From Streptomyces sp. NBC_00659 (GTDB taxonomy: Bacteria; Actinomycetota; Actinomycetes; Streptomycetales; Streptomycetaceae), in the NCBI RefSeq assembly GCF_036226925.1, contig NZ_CP109031.1:4402001-4466000 (forward strand): 64,000 nt of DNA. Direction: 5' to 3'. Position 1 is the stretch's first letter. Every line of letters starts with the position of its first letter. This document shows positions 50,776 to 59,231 of this stretch, piece by piece. The notes beneath the pieces were generated by a model. It ran no database searches, was not told the DNA's origin, and saw nothing but the letters and a program-made list of their open reading frames with translations. A program made the translations under genes and the position numbers.

Positions 50776-51936
50776 TCAGTACGACTTGGGCAGGCCCAGG
50801 GTCTGGTGGGAGACGTAGTTGAGAATCATCTCCCTGCTGACGGGCGCGATACGGGACACGCGCGCCGCCGTGATCAGGGAGGCGAGGCCGAACTCACGGG
50901 TGAGGCCGTTGCCGCCGAGGGTGTGCACCGCCTGGTCGACAGCCCGTACGCAGGCCTCCCCGGCCGCGTACTTGGCCATGTTGGCCGCCTCCCCCGCACC
51001 GACGTCGTCCCCCGCGTCGTACAGGTACGCGGCCTTCTGCATCATCAGACGGGCCAGTTCGAGCTCGATGTGGGCCTGCGCGAGAGGGTGGGCGATGGCC
51101 TGGTGGGCTCCGATCGGCGCCTTCCAGACGGTACGGTCACGTGCGTACTCCACGGCCCTGGCGAGGGCGAAACGGCCCATGCCGATGGCGAACGCGGCCG
51201 TCATCACCCGCTCCGGGTTGAGCCCGGCGAACAGTTGCAGCAGTCCCGCGTCCTCGTCGCCGACCAGCGCGTCGGCCGGCAGTCGCACCTCGTCCAGGGT
51301 GAGCTCGAACTGCTTCTCGGCGCTGGACAGTTCCATGTCGATCTGCCGCCGGCCGAAGCCCTCGGCGTCGCGCGGGACGATGAACAGACAGGGCTTGAGG
51401 CTGCCGGTCCGCGCGTCCTCCGTACGGCCCACGACGAGCGTCGCGTCGGCGATGTCGACGCCGGAGATGAACACCTTGCGGCCGGTCAGGACCCAGTCGG
51501 TGCCGTCGCGGCGGGCCGTGGTGGTGATGCGGTGCGAGTTGGAACCGGCGTCGGGCTCGGTGATGCCGAACGCCATGGTGCGGGTGCCGTCCGACAGGCC
51601 CGGCAGCCACGTGCGCTTCTGCTCCTCGGTGCCGAAGCGGGCGATGACCGTTCCGCAGATGGCGGGCGAGACCACGAGCATCAGCAGCGGACAGCCCGCG
51701 GCGCCCAACTCCTCCAGCACGATGGACAGTTCGGCGATGCCGCCGCCTCCGCCGCCGTACTCCTCCGGGAGGTTCACCCCGAGATAGCCGAGCTTGCCGG
51801 CCTCGGCCCACAGCTCGTCGGGGTGACCGCCTTCGGCGATGGCCTTGGTCATGTACGCACGGCCGTAGCGCTTGCCGAGAGCGGCGACCGCGGAACGGAG
51901 CGCCTTGTGTTCGTCGGTCTCTGTGACAGGGCTCAT
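50776..51936 (-). CDS. acyl-CoA dehydrogenase
   Basis: A 386-aa FAD enzyme with GAGGAGCCCTC before ATG. Conserved segments are FGITEPDAGSNSHRITTTARRDG, TGRKVFISGVDIADATLVVGRTED and the C-terminal LGGNGLTREFGLASLITAARVSRIAPVSREMILNYVSH. The pattern is nearer to citronellyl-CoA / isovaleryl-CoA dehydrogenase types than to long-chain FadE. A tandem hairpin separates it from the biotin carboxylase upstream, so it may have its own promoter within the operon. Confidence 0.88.
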   Translation of the reverse strand: MSPVTETDEHKALRSAVAALGKRYGRAYMTKAIAEGGHPDELWAEAGKLGYLGVNLPEEYGGGGGGIAELSIVLEELGAAGCPLLMLVVSPAICGTVIARFGTEEQKRTWLPGLSDGTRTMAFGITEPDAGSNSHRITTTARRDGTDWVLTGRKVFISGVDIADATLVVGRTEDARTGSLKPCLFIVPRDAEGFGRRQIDMELSSAEKQFELTLDEVRLPADALVGDEDAGLLQLFAGLNPERVMTAAFAIGMGRFALARAVEYARDRTVWKAPIGAHQAIAHPLAQAHIELELARLMMQKAAYLYDAGDDVGAGEAANMAKYAAGEACVRAVDQAVHTLGGNGLTREFGLASLITAARVSRIAPVSREMILNYVSHQTLGLPKSY

Positions 51937-51993
51937 GAGGGCTCCTCGGTACGGAGAGTACGGAAAACGCGTCCTGTACGTAACTGTTCGAGC

Positions 51994-52047
51994 CCGCGCG
52001 GCACAGCCGCGCGGTGGTCCGTCCGGGCGCCCCGCGGCGGGGCGCCC
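51994..52047 (-). terminator. tandem perfect hairpins between carboxylase and dehydrogenase genes
   Basis: Two perfect stems stand side by side: CCGCGCGGC/GCCGCGCGG with ACA loop (51994-52014) and GGGCGCCCCG/CGGGGCGCCC with CGG loop (52025-52047). The second ends 2 bp before the biotin carboxylase stop codon. They lie inside the eight-gene operon and may cause partial termination between the upstream four and downstream four genes. Confidence 0.65.
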
Positions 52048-52049
52048 GC

Positions 52050-53930
52050 TCACCGGGCGTCGTCCGCCGGCGCTTCCCCGGGCACCGCTTCCTCCCGCAC
52101 GACGGCCAGCAGCGCGCCCACCTCCACCTGCTGTCCGACCACGGCGTGCAGGGCGGTGAGCGTGCCCGCCGCCGGCGCCGAGATCCTGTGCTCCATCTTC
52201 ATCGCCTCCAGCCACAGCAGCGGCTCCCCCGCACGCACGGCGGCGCCCTCGGCGAGCCCCTCGGCCACCCGGACCACGGTGCCGGGCATCGGCGCGAGCA
52301 GCGACCCCGGGGCCCGGTCCGCGGCCGGATCCGGGAAGCGGGGGAGCTCGGTCAGCGCGGTGGCGTTCACGAAGACCTGGCCGTCGGCGTACCGCGTGAC
52401 CTCGAACGTCCGCCGTACACCGGCCACTTCGAGGACGACCCGGCCCGCGTCGGCGTGCACCACGCGCACCCCGTCGGCCGCGAGCCCCTCGCGCGCGTGC
52501 CGGTAGGCGGCCTCGTGCTCCTCGCCGTGCATCCGGTAGCGCTTGGTCTGCGGCTGCGACGCCAGGTTCCGCCAGCCGCCGAACCGCGAACGCCCGTGCG
52601 CGTCGGCCAGGGCGGCGGCCAGCGGGGCGTACGGGTCCGGGGCGGGCTCGGTCAGCGCGGCGAGGTGACGGTCGTAGAACCCGGTGTCCATCCGGGCCCC
52701 GGCGAACTCCTCGTGGCGCAGCGACCGTACGAGCAGATCCCGGTTGGTGACCGGGCCGTGGACCGTGGCCCGCTCCAGCGCGCCGGCCAGTTTCCGCACG
52801 GCCTCCGCGCGGGTGGCGGCGTGCGCGACGACCTTCGCGAGCATCGGGTCGTAGTGGATGCCGACCGAGTCGCCGTCGGTGAACCCCGTGTCCAGCCGGA
52901 CGCCGTCCGGGACGGCGATCCGGTGCAGGGTGCCCGTCTGCGGCGCCCAGGCGCCCGCCGGGTCCTCCGCGTACAGCCGGGCCTCCACCGCGTGGCCCCG
53001 CGCGGGCGGGGGCTCGCTCTCCAACCGCTCCCCCTCGGCGACCCGCAGTTGCAGGGCGACCAGGTCGACCCCGAACACCGCCTCCGTCACCGGGTGTTCG
53101 ACCTGGAGCCGGGTGTTCATCTCCAGGAAGTGCGCGGTGCCGTCGGCGACCAGGAACTCGACCGTGCCGGCGCCGACGTAGTCCACGGCGCGGGCGGCGC
53201 GCACGGACAACGCGTAGAGCTCCCGGATGAGTTCGTCCCCGAGCCCTGGGGCCGGCGCCTCCTCGATCACCTTCTGGTGGCGGCGCTGGAGGGAGCAGTC
53301 ACGGGTGCCCAGCGGCCAGACCGTGCCGTGCGCGTCGGCCAGGATCTGCACCTCGACGTGCCGGCCGCCCTCCACGTACGGCTCGACGAACACCTCCCCG
53401 TCACCGAAGGCGCTCAGCGCCTCCGCGCGGGCCGCCTCCAACTCGGCGTCCAGGTCCGCCAGTTCACGGACGATCCGCATCCCGCGGCCGCCGCCGCCCG
53501 AGGCGGCCTTGACCAGCACCGGCAGATCCCCGGCGGTGACCCGCTCCAGCGGTTCGAGCCCCATCAGCTTCTTGGCCCGCGTCTTGGACGCCATCGCCTC
53601 GATCGCCTCGGGAGACGGCCCGACCCACACCAGCCCCGCGTCGATCACCGCCCGCGCGAAATCGGCGTTCTCCGACAGGAACCCGTATCCCGGGTGCACC
53701 GCGTCCGCGCCCGCCTCCAGCGCGGCCCGCACGATCAGATCGCCCCGCAGATACGTCTCCGCGGGTGTCGCGCCCGGCAGCCGTACCGCGGCGTCCGCCT
53801 CGCGCGTGTGCAGGGCGTTCTCGTCGGCGTCCGAATACACCGCGACGGTGCGCACCCCGGCCTCACGGCAGGTGCGGAAGACCCGGCAGGCGATCTCGCC
53901 CCGGTTGGCGACCAGCAGACTCGAAATCAC
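52050..53930 (-). CDS. acyl-CoA carboxylase alpha subunit (biotin carboxylase plus biotin carrier)
   Basis: A 626-aa enzyme subunit starting at GTG (VISSLLVANRGEIACRVF). The ATP-grasp biotin carboxylase domain contains KAASGGGGRGMRIV and EMNTRLQVEHPVTE. A BT-like linker is followed by the biotinyl domain with EAMKMEH (Lys about 578). It carboxylates biotin with bicarbonate and ATP. The partner carboxyltransferase is directly upstream (8-bp gap). In this operon type the complex carboxylates a beta-methyl enoyl-CoA such as geranyl-CoA or methylcrotonyl-CoA. Confidence 0.92.
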   Translation of the reverse strand: MISSLLVANRGEIACRVFRTCREAGVRTVAVYSDADENALHTREADAAVRLPGATPAETYLRGDLIVRAALEAGADAVHPGYGFLSENADFARAVIDAGLVWVGPSPEAIEAMASKTRAKKLMGLEPLERVTAGDLPVLVKAASGGGGRGMRIVRELADLDAELEAARAEALSAFGDGEVFVEPYVEGGRHVEVQILADAHGTVWPLGTRDCSLQRRHQKVIEEAPAPGLGDELIRELYALSVRAARAVDYVGAGTVEFLVADGTAHFLEMNTRLQVEHPVTEAVFGVDLVALQLRVAEGERLESEPPPARGHAVEARLYAEDPAGAWAPQTGTLHRIAVPDGVRLDTGFTDGDSVGIHYDPMLAKVVAHAATRAEAVRKLAGALERATVHGPVTNRDLLVRSLRHEEFAGARMDTGFYDRHLAALTEPAPDPYAPLAAALADAHGRSRFGGWRNLASQPQTKRYRMHGEEHEAAYRHAREGLAADGVRVVHADAGRVVLEVAGVRRTFEVTRYADGQVFVNATALTELPRFPDPAADRAPGSLLAPMPGTVVRVAEGLAEGAAVRAGEPLLWLEAMKMEHRISAPAAGTLTALHAVVGQQVEVGALLAVVREEAVPGEAPADDAR

Positions 53931-53938
53931 GTGATCCC

Positions 53939-55537
53939 TCACATCCGGAAGACGCCGAAGCCACCGCGCGCGCCCTCGAAGGGCGCCGTGTGGATCGCGG
54001 ACAGGCACAGGCCGAGGACGGTGCGGGTGTCGCGCGGGTCGATGACCCCGTCGTCGTACAGCCGCCCGGACAGGAACATCGGCAGCGACTCGGACTCGAT
54101 CTGCTGCTCCACCATGGCGCGCAGCGCCGCGTCGGCGTCGTCGTCGTACGGGTGCCCCTTCGCGGCGGCCGACTGCCGGGCGACGATCGACAGGACGCCC
54201 GCGAGCTGCTGGGGTCCCATCACGGCCGATTTGGCGCTGGGCCAGGCGAACAGGAACCTCGGGTCGTAGGCACGTCCGCACATCCCGTAGTGACCGGCTC
54301 CGTAGGAGGCGCCCATGAGCACCGACAGATGCGGGACCTTCGAGTTGCTCACCGCGTTGATCATCATCGCGCCGTGCTTGATGATGCCGCCCTGCTCGTA
54401 CTCCCTGCCGACCATGTAGCCGGTGGTGTTGTGCAGGAAGAGCAGCGGGATGTCGCGCTGGTTGGCCAACTGGATGAACTGGGCGGCCTTCTGGGACTCG
54501 GCGCTGAACAACACGCCCTGGGCGTTGGCGAGAACGCCGACCGGGTAGCCGTGCAGGCTCGCCCAGCCGGTGGTCAGGCTCGTCCCGTACAGCGGCTTGA
54601 ACTCGTCGAAGTCCGAGCCGTCGACGATCCGGGCGATCACCTCGCGCGGGTCGAACGGGTGCTTCAGATCCCCCGGGACGATCCCCAGGAGCTCGTCCTC
54701 GTCGTACTTGGGGGGCTCGGCGACGGCCGGATCGCCGTACGCCTTGCGGTGGTTCAGCCGGGCGACGACCCGGCGGGCCTGGCGGAGCGCGTCCCGCTCG
54801 TCGACGGCGAAGTAGTCCGCGAGGCCCGACACGCGGGCGTGCATCTCCGCGCCGCCCAGCGACTCGTCGTCACTCTCCTCGCCCGTGGCCATCTTCACCA
54901 GCGGCGGCCCGCCGAGGAAGACCTTCGCCTTCTCCTTGACCATGATCACGTGGTCGGACATTCCGGGGACGTACGCGCCTCCGGCCGTCGAGTTCCCGAA
55001 GACCACGGCCACCGTGGGGATCCCGGCCGCCGACAGCCGGGTGAGGTCGCGGAAGATCGCGCCCCCGGGGATGAAGATCTCCTTCTGCGAGGGCAGGTCG
55101 GCGCCGCCCGACTCGACCAGGCTGATGCAGGGCAGCCGGTTCGCGAGGGCGATGTCGTTCGCCCGCAGCGCCTTCTTCAGGCTCCAGGGGTTGCTGGCAC
55201 CGCCGCGCACGGTCGGGTCGTTGGCGGTGATCAGGCACTCGACGCCCTCGACCACCCCGATGCCGGTGACCAGGGAGGCGCCGACGGCGTAGTCGCTGCC
55301 CCAGGCGGCCAGCGGGGACAGCTCCAGGAACGGGGTGTCCGGGTCGAGGAGCAGTTCGATGCGCTCGCGGGCGAGCAGCTTGCCGCGCTTGCGGTGCCGC
55401 TGGACGTACTTCTCCCCGCCGCCCGCGAGGGCCTTGGCGTGCTCGGTGTCGAGGTCGGCGAGCTTGGCGAGCATGGCCTCGCGGTTCGCCCGGTAGTCCG
55501 GGCCGCCCACGTCCAGGGCGGACGAAAGGACCGTCAT
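53939..55537 (-). CDS. acyl-CoA carboxylase beta subunit (carboxyltransferase)
   Basis: A 532-aa carboxyltransferase with N- and C-terminal crotonase-like halves. Segments YVQRHRKRGKLLARERIELLLD, ISLVESGGADLPSQ, GNSTAGGAYVPGMSDH and MGASYGAGHYGMCGRAYDPRF match the MCC/GCC beta family rather than the shorter propionyl-type PccB. It transfers the carboxyl group from biotin to the acyl-CoA. Its start overlaps the AtuA-like gene stop (ATGA), so the two are coupled. Confidence 0.92.
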   Translation of the reverse strand: MTVLSSALDVGGPDYRANREAMLAKLADLDTEHAKALAGGGEKYVQRHRKRGKLLARERIELLLDPDTPFLELSPLAAWGSDYAVGASLVTGIGVVEGVECLITANDPTVRGGASNPWSLKKALRANDIALANRLPCISLVESGGADLPSQKEIFIPGGAIFRDLTRLSAAGIPTVAVVFGNSTAGGAYVPGMSDHVIMVKEKAKVFLGGPPLVKMATGEESDDESLGGAEMHARVSGLADYFAVDERDALRQARRVVARLNHRKAYGDPAVAEPPKYDEDELLGIVPGDLKHPFDPREVIARIVDGSDFDEFKPLYGTSLTTGWASLHGYPVGVLANAQGVLFSAESQKAAQFIQLANQRDIPLLFLHNTTGYMVGREYEQGGIIKHGAMMINAVSNSKVPHLSVLMGASYGAGHYGMCGRAYDPRFLFAWPSAKSAVMGPQQLAGVLSIVARQSAAAKGHPYDDDADAALRAMVEQQIESESLPMFLSGRLYDDGVIDPRDTRTVLGLCLSAIHTAPFEGARGGFGVFRM

Positions 55538-57207
55538 AGCAGGACCTCCGGGATATCCAGGTGACGGGAGCGGAGCCATTCGCCGAGGGCCTTGGCCTGG
55601 GGGTCGAAACGGGCCTGGGAGGCGACGCCTTCGCCGAGGATCCCCTCGACCACGAAGTTGACGGCCCGCAGGTTCGGCAGGACGTGGCGGACGACGTTCA
55701 GCGGGCGGCTCTCCGGGATCAGCTCCCGGAAGCGGTCGGCCGTCAGTTCATGGGCGAGCCAGCGCCAGGCCTCGTCGCTGCGGGCCCAGACGCCGACGTT
55801 GGCGTTGCCGCCCTTGTCTCCGCTGCGGGCACCGGCGATCAGGCCGAGGGGGGCGCGGCGGGTGGGACCCGCGGGCAACGGTTCGGGCAGGGACGGTTCC
55901 TCGAGTGTCTCCAGTACGAGCGTGTCCTGGGCCGGGATCACCGAGAGACGGCTCCCGTCGTGGAGGACGGCCCTGTGGTCGACGGCGTCCTGGGGGACGT
56001 GCACATCCTCGAAGACCCCGTAGGGCGCGCCCTTCCCCGGTGGCGCCACCACATGGAAGCCGGGGTAACTGGCGAGCGCCAGCTCGATCGCGGCACCGCT
56101 CAGGGCGCGCCCCACGGTGGCCTGGTCGGGGTCGCGGACGACGAGCCGCAGCAGGGCGCTCGCCGTCTCCTCGGTGTCCGCGTCGGGCCGGTCGGTGCGC
56201 ACCAGCTCCCACCGCACCTCCGCGGGCGGCGACTTGGCGAGCGCGTCGCTCATCTGCTCGCGCACCAGCGCGGCCTTGGCCTCGATGCCGAGTCCGGTCA
56301 GGACGAAGGTCACCTCGTTGCGGAAGCCGCCGAGCCTGTTGAGGCCGACCTTGAGGGTGGGGGGCGGGGCCTCGCCGCGCACGCCCTCGATCCGCACCCG
56401 GTCCGGGCCGTCCTGGCCGAGCCGCACGGTGTCCAGGCGGGCGGTGACGTCGGGTCCCGCGTACCGGGCGCCCCCGGTCTCGTACAGCAGCTGTGCGGTG
56501 ACCGTGCCGACGTCCACGAACCCGCCGGTGCCGGGGTGCTTGGTGATGACGCAGCTTCCGTCCTCGTGGATCTCCGCGAGGGGGAAGCCGGGGCGGCGTA
56601 CGTCGCCGTCGCCGAAGAAGGAGTAGTTGCCGCCGGTGGCCTGGGTGCCGCACTCCAGCACGTGCCCGGCGACGACGGCTCCGGCGAGCCGGTCGTGGTC
56701 CCCCGGCCGCCAGCCGAAGTGGGCGGCGGCGGGCCCGGTGACCAGCGCCGCGTCGGTCACCCGGCCGGTGACCACGATGTCCGCGCCCGCCGACAGGCAC
56801 TCGGCGATGCCGAAGCCGCCGAGGTAGGCGTGGGCGGCGAGGCTGCCCGGGTAGCGGGCGGTGAGGTCGTCGCCCTCGACGTGGGCGACCCGCACCGGGA
56901 TGCCGAGCCGGCCGGCCAGGGTCCGCACCGCGTCGGCGAGCCCGGCCGGATTGAGGCCGCCGGCGTTCGTCACGATCTTCACGGACCGCTCGTGCGCCAG
57001 GCCGAGACAGTCCTCCAGCTGGCGCAGGAAGGTACGGGCGTATCCGGCGGCGGGGTCCTTCAGCCGGTCCCGGCCCAGGATCAGCATGGTGAGCTCGGCG
57101 AGGTAGTCGCCGGTGAGGACGTCCAGCTCGCCGCCGGTGAGCATCTCGCGCAGGGCGTCGAAGCGGTCGCCGTAGAAGCCGGAGGCGTTTCCCACGCGCA
57201 GCGTCAC
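55534..57207 (-). CDS. AtuA/DUF1446 family protein (acyclic terpene utilisation)
   Basis: A 557-aa protein starting at GTG inside the stop of the preceding gene. RVGNASGFYGDRFDALREMLTGGELDVLTGDYLAELTMLILGR is the typical opening of DUF1446. GGLNPAGLADAVR, GGFGIAECLSAGADIVVTGRVTDAALVTGPA and TGGNYSFFGDGD are other family blocks. In Pseudomonas, AtuA belongs to the citronellol/geraniol operon next to the geranyl-CoA carboxylase; its reaction is not firmly established. A C-terminal AtuA-like segment (LGLIAGARSGDKGGNANVGVW) is fused on here. Same genetic context as in terpene operons supports the link. Confidence 0.85.
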   Translation of the reverse strand: MTLRVGNASGFYGDRFDALREMLTGGELDVLTGDYLAELTMLILGRDRLKDPAAGYARTFLRQLEDCLGLAHERSVKIVTNAGGLNPAGLADAVRTLAGRLGIPVRVAHVEGDDLTARYPGSLAAHAYLGGFGIAECLSAGADIVVTGRVTDAALVTGPAAAHFGWRPGDHDRLAGAVVAGHVLECGTQATGGNYSFFGDGDVRRPGFPLAEIHEDGSCVITKHPGTGGFVDVGTVTAQLLYETGGARYAGPDVTARLDTVRLGQDGPDRVRIEGVRGEAPPPTLKVGLNRLGGFRNEVTFVLTGLGIEAKAALVREQMSDALAKSPPAEVRWELVRTDRPDADTEETASALLRLVVRDPDQATVGRALSGAAIELALASYPGFHVVAPPGKGAPYGVFEDVHVPQDAVDHRAVLHDGSRLSVIPAQDTLVLETLEEPSLPEPLPAGPTRRAPLGLIAGARSGDKGGNANVGVWARSDEAWRWLAHELTADRFRELIPESRPLNVVRHVLPNLRAVNFVVEGILGEGVASQARFDPQAKALGEWLRSRHLDIPEVLL

Positions 57208-57998
57208 TCCGCGTCCCCCTTCGGCGGGCGTCCGTCGCCGGGCGGGCCCGCGAAGGCCTGGGCGATGCCGAGCCAGCGGTCGGCGTCGGGACCCTCGGCG
57301 CGCACGTCGACATCGGCGCGGTGCGCCCGCTGGGTGACCAGCAGACAGAAGTCGAGTGCGGTGCCGGTGACGCGCTGGGGGGCGTCTTCGGGGCCGTAGG
57401 TCCAGGTGTCGCCGGAGGGGGCGAGGATCTCCACCCGGAACTCCTCGGCGGGCACGGCGAGCCCGCGCGCGGCGAAGGCGAAGTCCCGTGCGCGGACCCC
57501 GATGCGGACCACATGCCTGAGCCGGTCGGTGGGAGGACGGACCACACCCAGGGCGTCGGCGACGTCCTGGCCGTGGGCCCAGGTCTCCATGAGCCGGCCG
57601 GTGGCCATGGAGGCACCGGACATGGGCGGGCCGTACCAGGGGAAACGGGCGCCCGGAACGGACGCGCGCAGCGCCCGGTCCAGCGCGGCCCGCCCGGTGC
57701 GCCACCGCGCCAGCAGTTCGCCGGACGGGAGCCGGGCCCCCTCCTCGGCGCCCTCGTCCACGAACGTCGCGGGTGCCGCGAGGGCCTTCTCGACGAGGCC
57801 GTGGAAGGCGTCGGCGTCCGTGACGGAGAGGAGGGCGGAGTGGTCGGTCCAGGCGAGGTGGGCGATCTGATGGGCGACGGTCCAGCCGGCGGCGGGCGTC
57901 GCGAGGGCCCACCGGTCGGGGCTCAACCCGGCGACGAGCCGGTCGAGTTCTTCGCTTTCGTCACGCAGATCGTCGAACACGGGCGTCGGATCGGACAT
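57204..57998 (-). CDS. TIGR03084-type metal-binding (MDMPI/DinB-like) protein
   Basis: A 264-aa helical protein, first gene of the leftward operon. GWTVAHQIAHLAWTDHSAL and ATGRLMETWAHGQDVADALG are the two metal-binding histidine segments of the mycothiol-dependent maleylpyruvate isomerase-like fold. This family frequently accompanies DUF1446 and carboxylase genes in actinobacteria (recollection). A mycothiol-dependent or metal-dependent step on the CoA intermediate is possible but unproven. Its stop overlaps the AtuA-like start (GTGA). Confidence 0.82.
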   Translation of the reverse strand: MSDPTPVFDDLRDESEELDRLVAGLSPDRWALATPAAGWTVAHQIAHLAWTDHSALLSVTDADAFHGLVEKALAAPATFVDEGAEEGARLPSGELLARWRTGRAALDRALRASVPGARFPWYGPPMSGASMATGRLMETWAHGQDVADALGVVRPPTDRLRHVVRIGVRARDFAFAARGLAVPAEEFRVEILAPSGDTWTYGPEDAPQRVTGTALDFCLLVTQRAHRADVDVRAEGPDADRWLGIAQAFAGPPGDGRPPKGDAE

Positions 57999-58030
57999 GG
58001 GGGGAGCATGTCAGCGCCCCCAGAAACAAT

Positions 58031-58042
58031 CAAGCATGCTTG
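58031..58042. promoter_or_regulatory. CAAGCATGCTTG operator at the head of the carboxylase operon
   Basis: A perfect 12-bp palindrome lies 33 bp upstream of the first gene (57998) and within an AT-rich stretch (AACAATCAAGCATGCTTGCA). It differs from the CTGAC-N5-GTCAG operators. The TetR protein ending the operon is the likely binder. Confidence 0.65.
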
Positions 58043-58148
58043 CATCAATTTATTTCCCGCGATCCGCCGCCGCCCCGTCACATCTCCCCTCCCCGGTCCG
58101 TCATACCGATGACGACGCGGACAGAGGAACACAGAGGGAGACATGAAC

Positions 58149-58919
58149 ATGAGCGAGGCCAAGAAGATCGCGGTGGCCGGGGCGACCGGGCGGCTCGGGC
58201 GGCATGTCGTGGACGTGCTGACGGAGCGCGGGCACACCGTCGTACCGATGTCCCGGGCCACCGGGGTCGACATCGTCACCGGCGCCGGGCTGGCCGAGGC
58301 GCTGGAGGGTGTGGACGTCGTGATCGACGCGTCCAGCACCCCCTCGCCCGACCGGCAGGTGGCGACGGAGTTCTTCACGGCGGCGGCCCGCAATCTCCAC
58401 GAGGCCGGGCAGAAGGCGGGGGTCGGCCGGCTGGTGGTCGTCTCGATCATCGGCATCGACGCCTCGGTCGCCGGGTACAACGCGGCCAAACTGGAGCACG
58501 AGCGCGCGGTGCTGGCGGGACCGGTGCCGGTGCGGGTGCTGCGGGCGGCGCAGTTCCACGAGCTCGTGGAGCAGTTCACGCAGTGGGGGCGCCAGGGCGA
58601 CACCGTCCACGTCCCGAGGATGCGGACCCGGCTCGTCGCGGCGCGGGCCGTGGCGGAGGCGCTGGTGGAGCTGGCGGAGGCCGAGGAGGCACCGGGGGCG
58701 CGGGCCCCGTTCCCGGAGGTGGCCGGTCCGCGCGAGGAGAGCCTGGAAGAGGCGGCGCGGCTGCTGATGGCCCGCCGGGACCCGGCCGTGAAGGTGGTCG
58801 CCGTGAGCGACCCGGACAACCCGGAGCGGGACCTGTTCGAGAACGGCGGTCTGCTCCCGGGGGCGGACGCCAGGCTCGCGGGCCCGGCGTTCGCGGAGTG
58901 GGTGGAGACGGCTTCCTGA
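58149..58919 (+). CDS. NAD(P)H-binding SDR-like / NmrA-type protein
   Basis: A 256-aa protein from the ATG 8 nt after GGGAG (an ATG 6 bp upstream is too close). The dinucleotide motif is AGATGRLGRHV near residue 11. VVVSIIGIDASVAGYNAAKLEHERAV keeps Tyr-x3-Lys-like spacing, and RVLRAAQFHELVEQF follows. It is an extended-SDR (NAD-dependent epimerase/NmrA) type protein without a clear substrate. It diverges from the carboxylase operon and may share the palindrome at 58031. Confidence 0.78.
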   Translation: MSEAKKIAVAGATGRLGRHVVDVLTERGHTVVPMSRATGVDIVTGAGLAEALEGVDVVIDASSTPSPDRQVATEFFTAAARNLHEAGQKAGVGRLVVVSIIGIDASVAGYNAAKLEHERAVLAGPVPVRVLRAAQFHELVEQFTQWGRQGDTVHVPRMRTRLVAARAVAEALVELAEAEEAPGARAPFPEVAGPREESLEEAARLLMARRDPAVKVVAVSDPDNPERDLFENGGLLPGADARLAGPAFAEWVETAS

Positions 58920-59231
58920 GCCGGACACGCCCCGGGTGCCGCCGGGGCGCATCACGCCGGGGGCGCCGGGCGGGTGGGCGTCGGGGCGCCGGGTGGGCGT
59001 GGGCGTCGGGGGCGCCGCACCGCGAGGTCAGCGGCTCGCGCCGGGGCGCCCGGCCGTGACCGTACCGGAGGGGCGCAGACGAGTGGATGCCAGGGCCCGC
59101 CACGGGGTCCGGAGCACCCCGGCCCCCGTGGCGGCCGTGATGGGGCGCCGGGCCGGGTGGGGGTCAGGGCGCGCGGTGCCGCGAGGTCCAGGAGAGCGCG
59201 GCCGGCCGCCGGGACCGTGGACAGGGCCCGG
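58920..59231. other. GC-rich convergent gap
   Basis: No gene is recognised. GGGGCGCCGG and GTGGGCGT strings recur about four times near 58960-59010, giving several G-runs that could form quadruplex or hairpin structures and stop transcription from either side. Confidence 0.35.
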
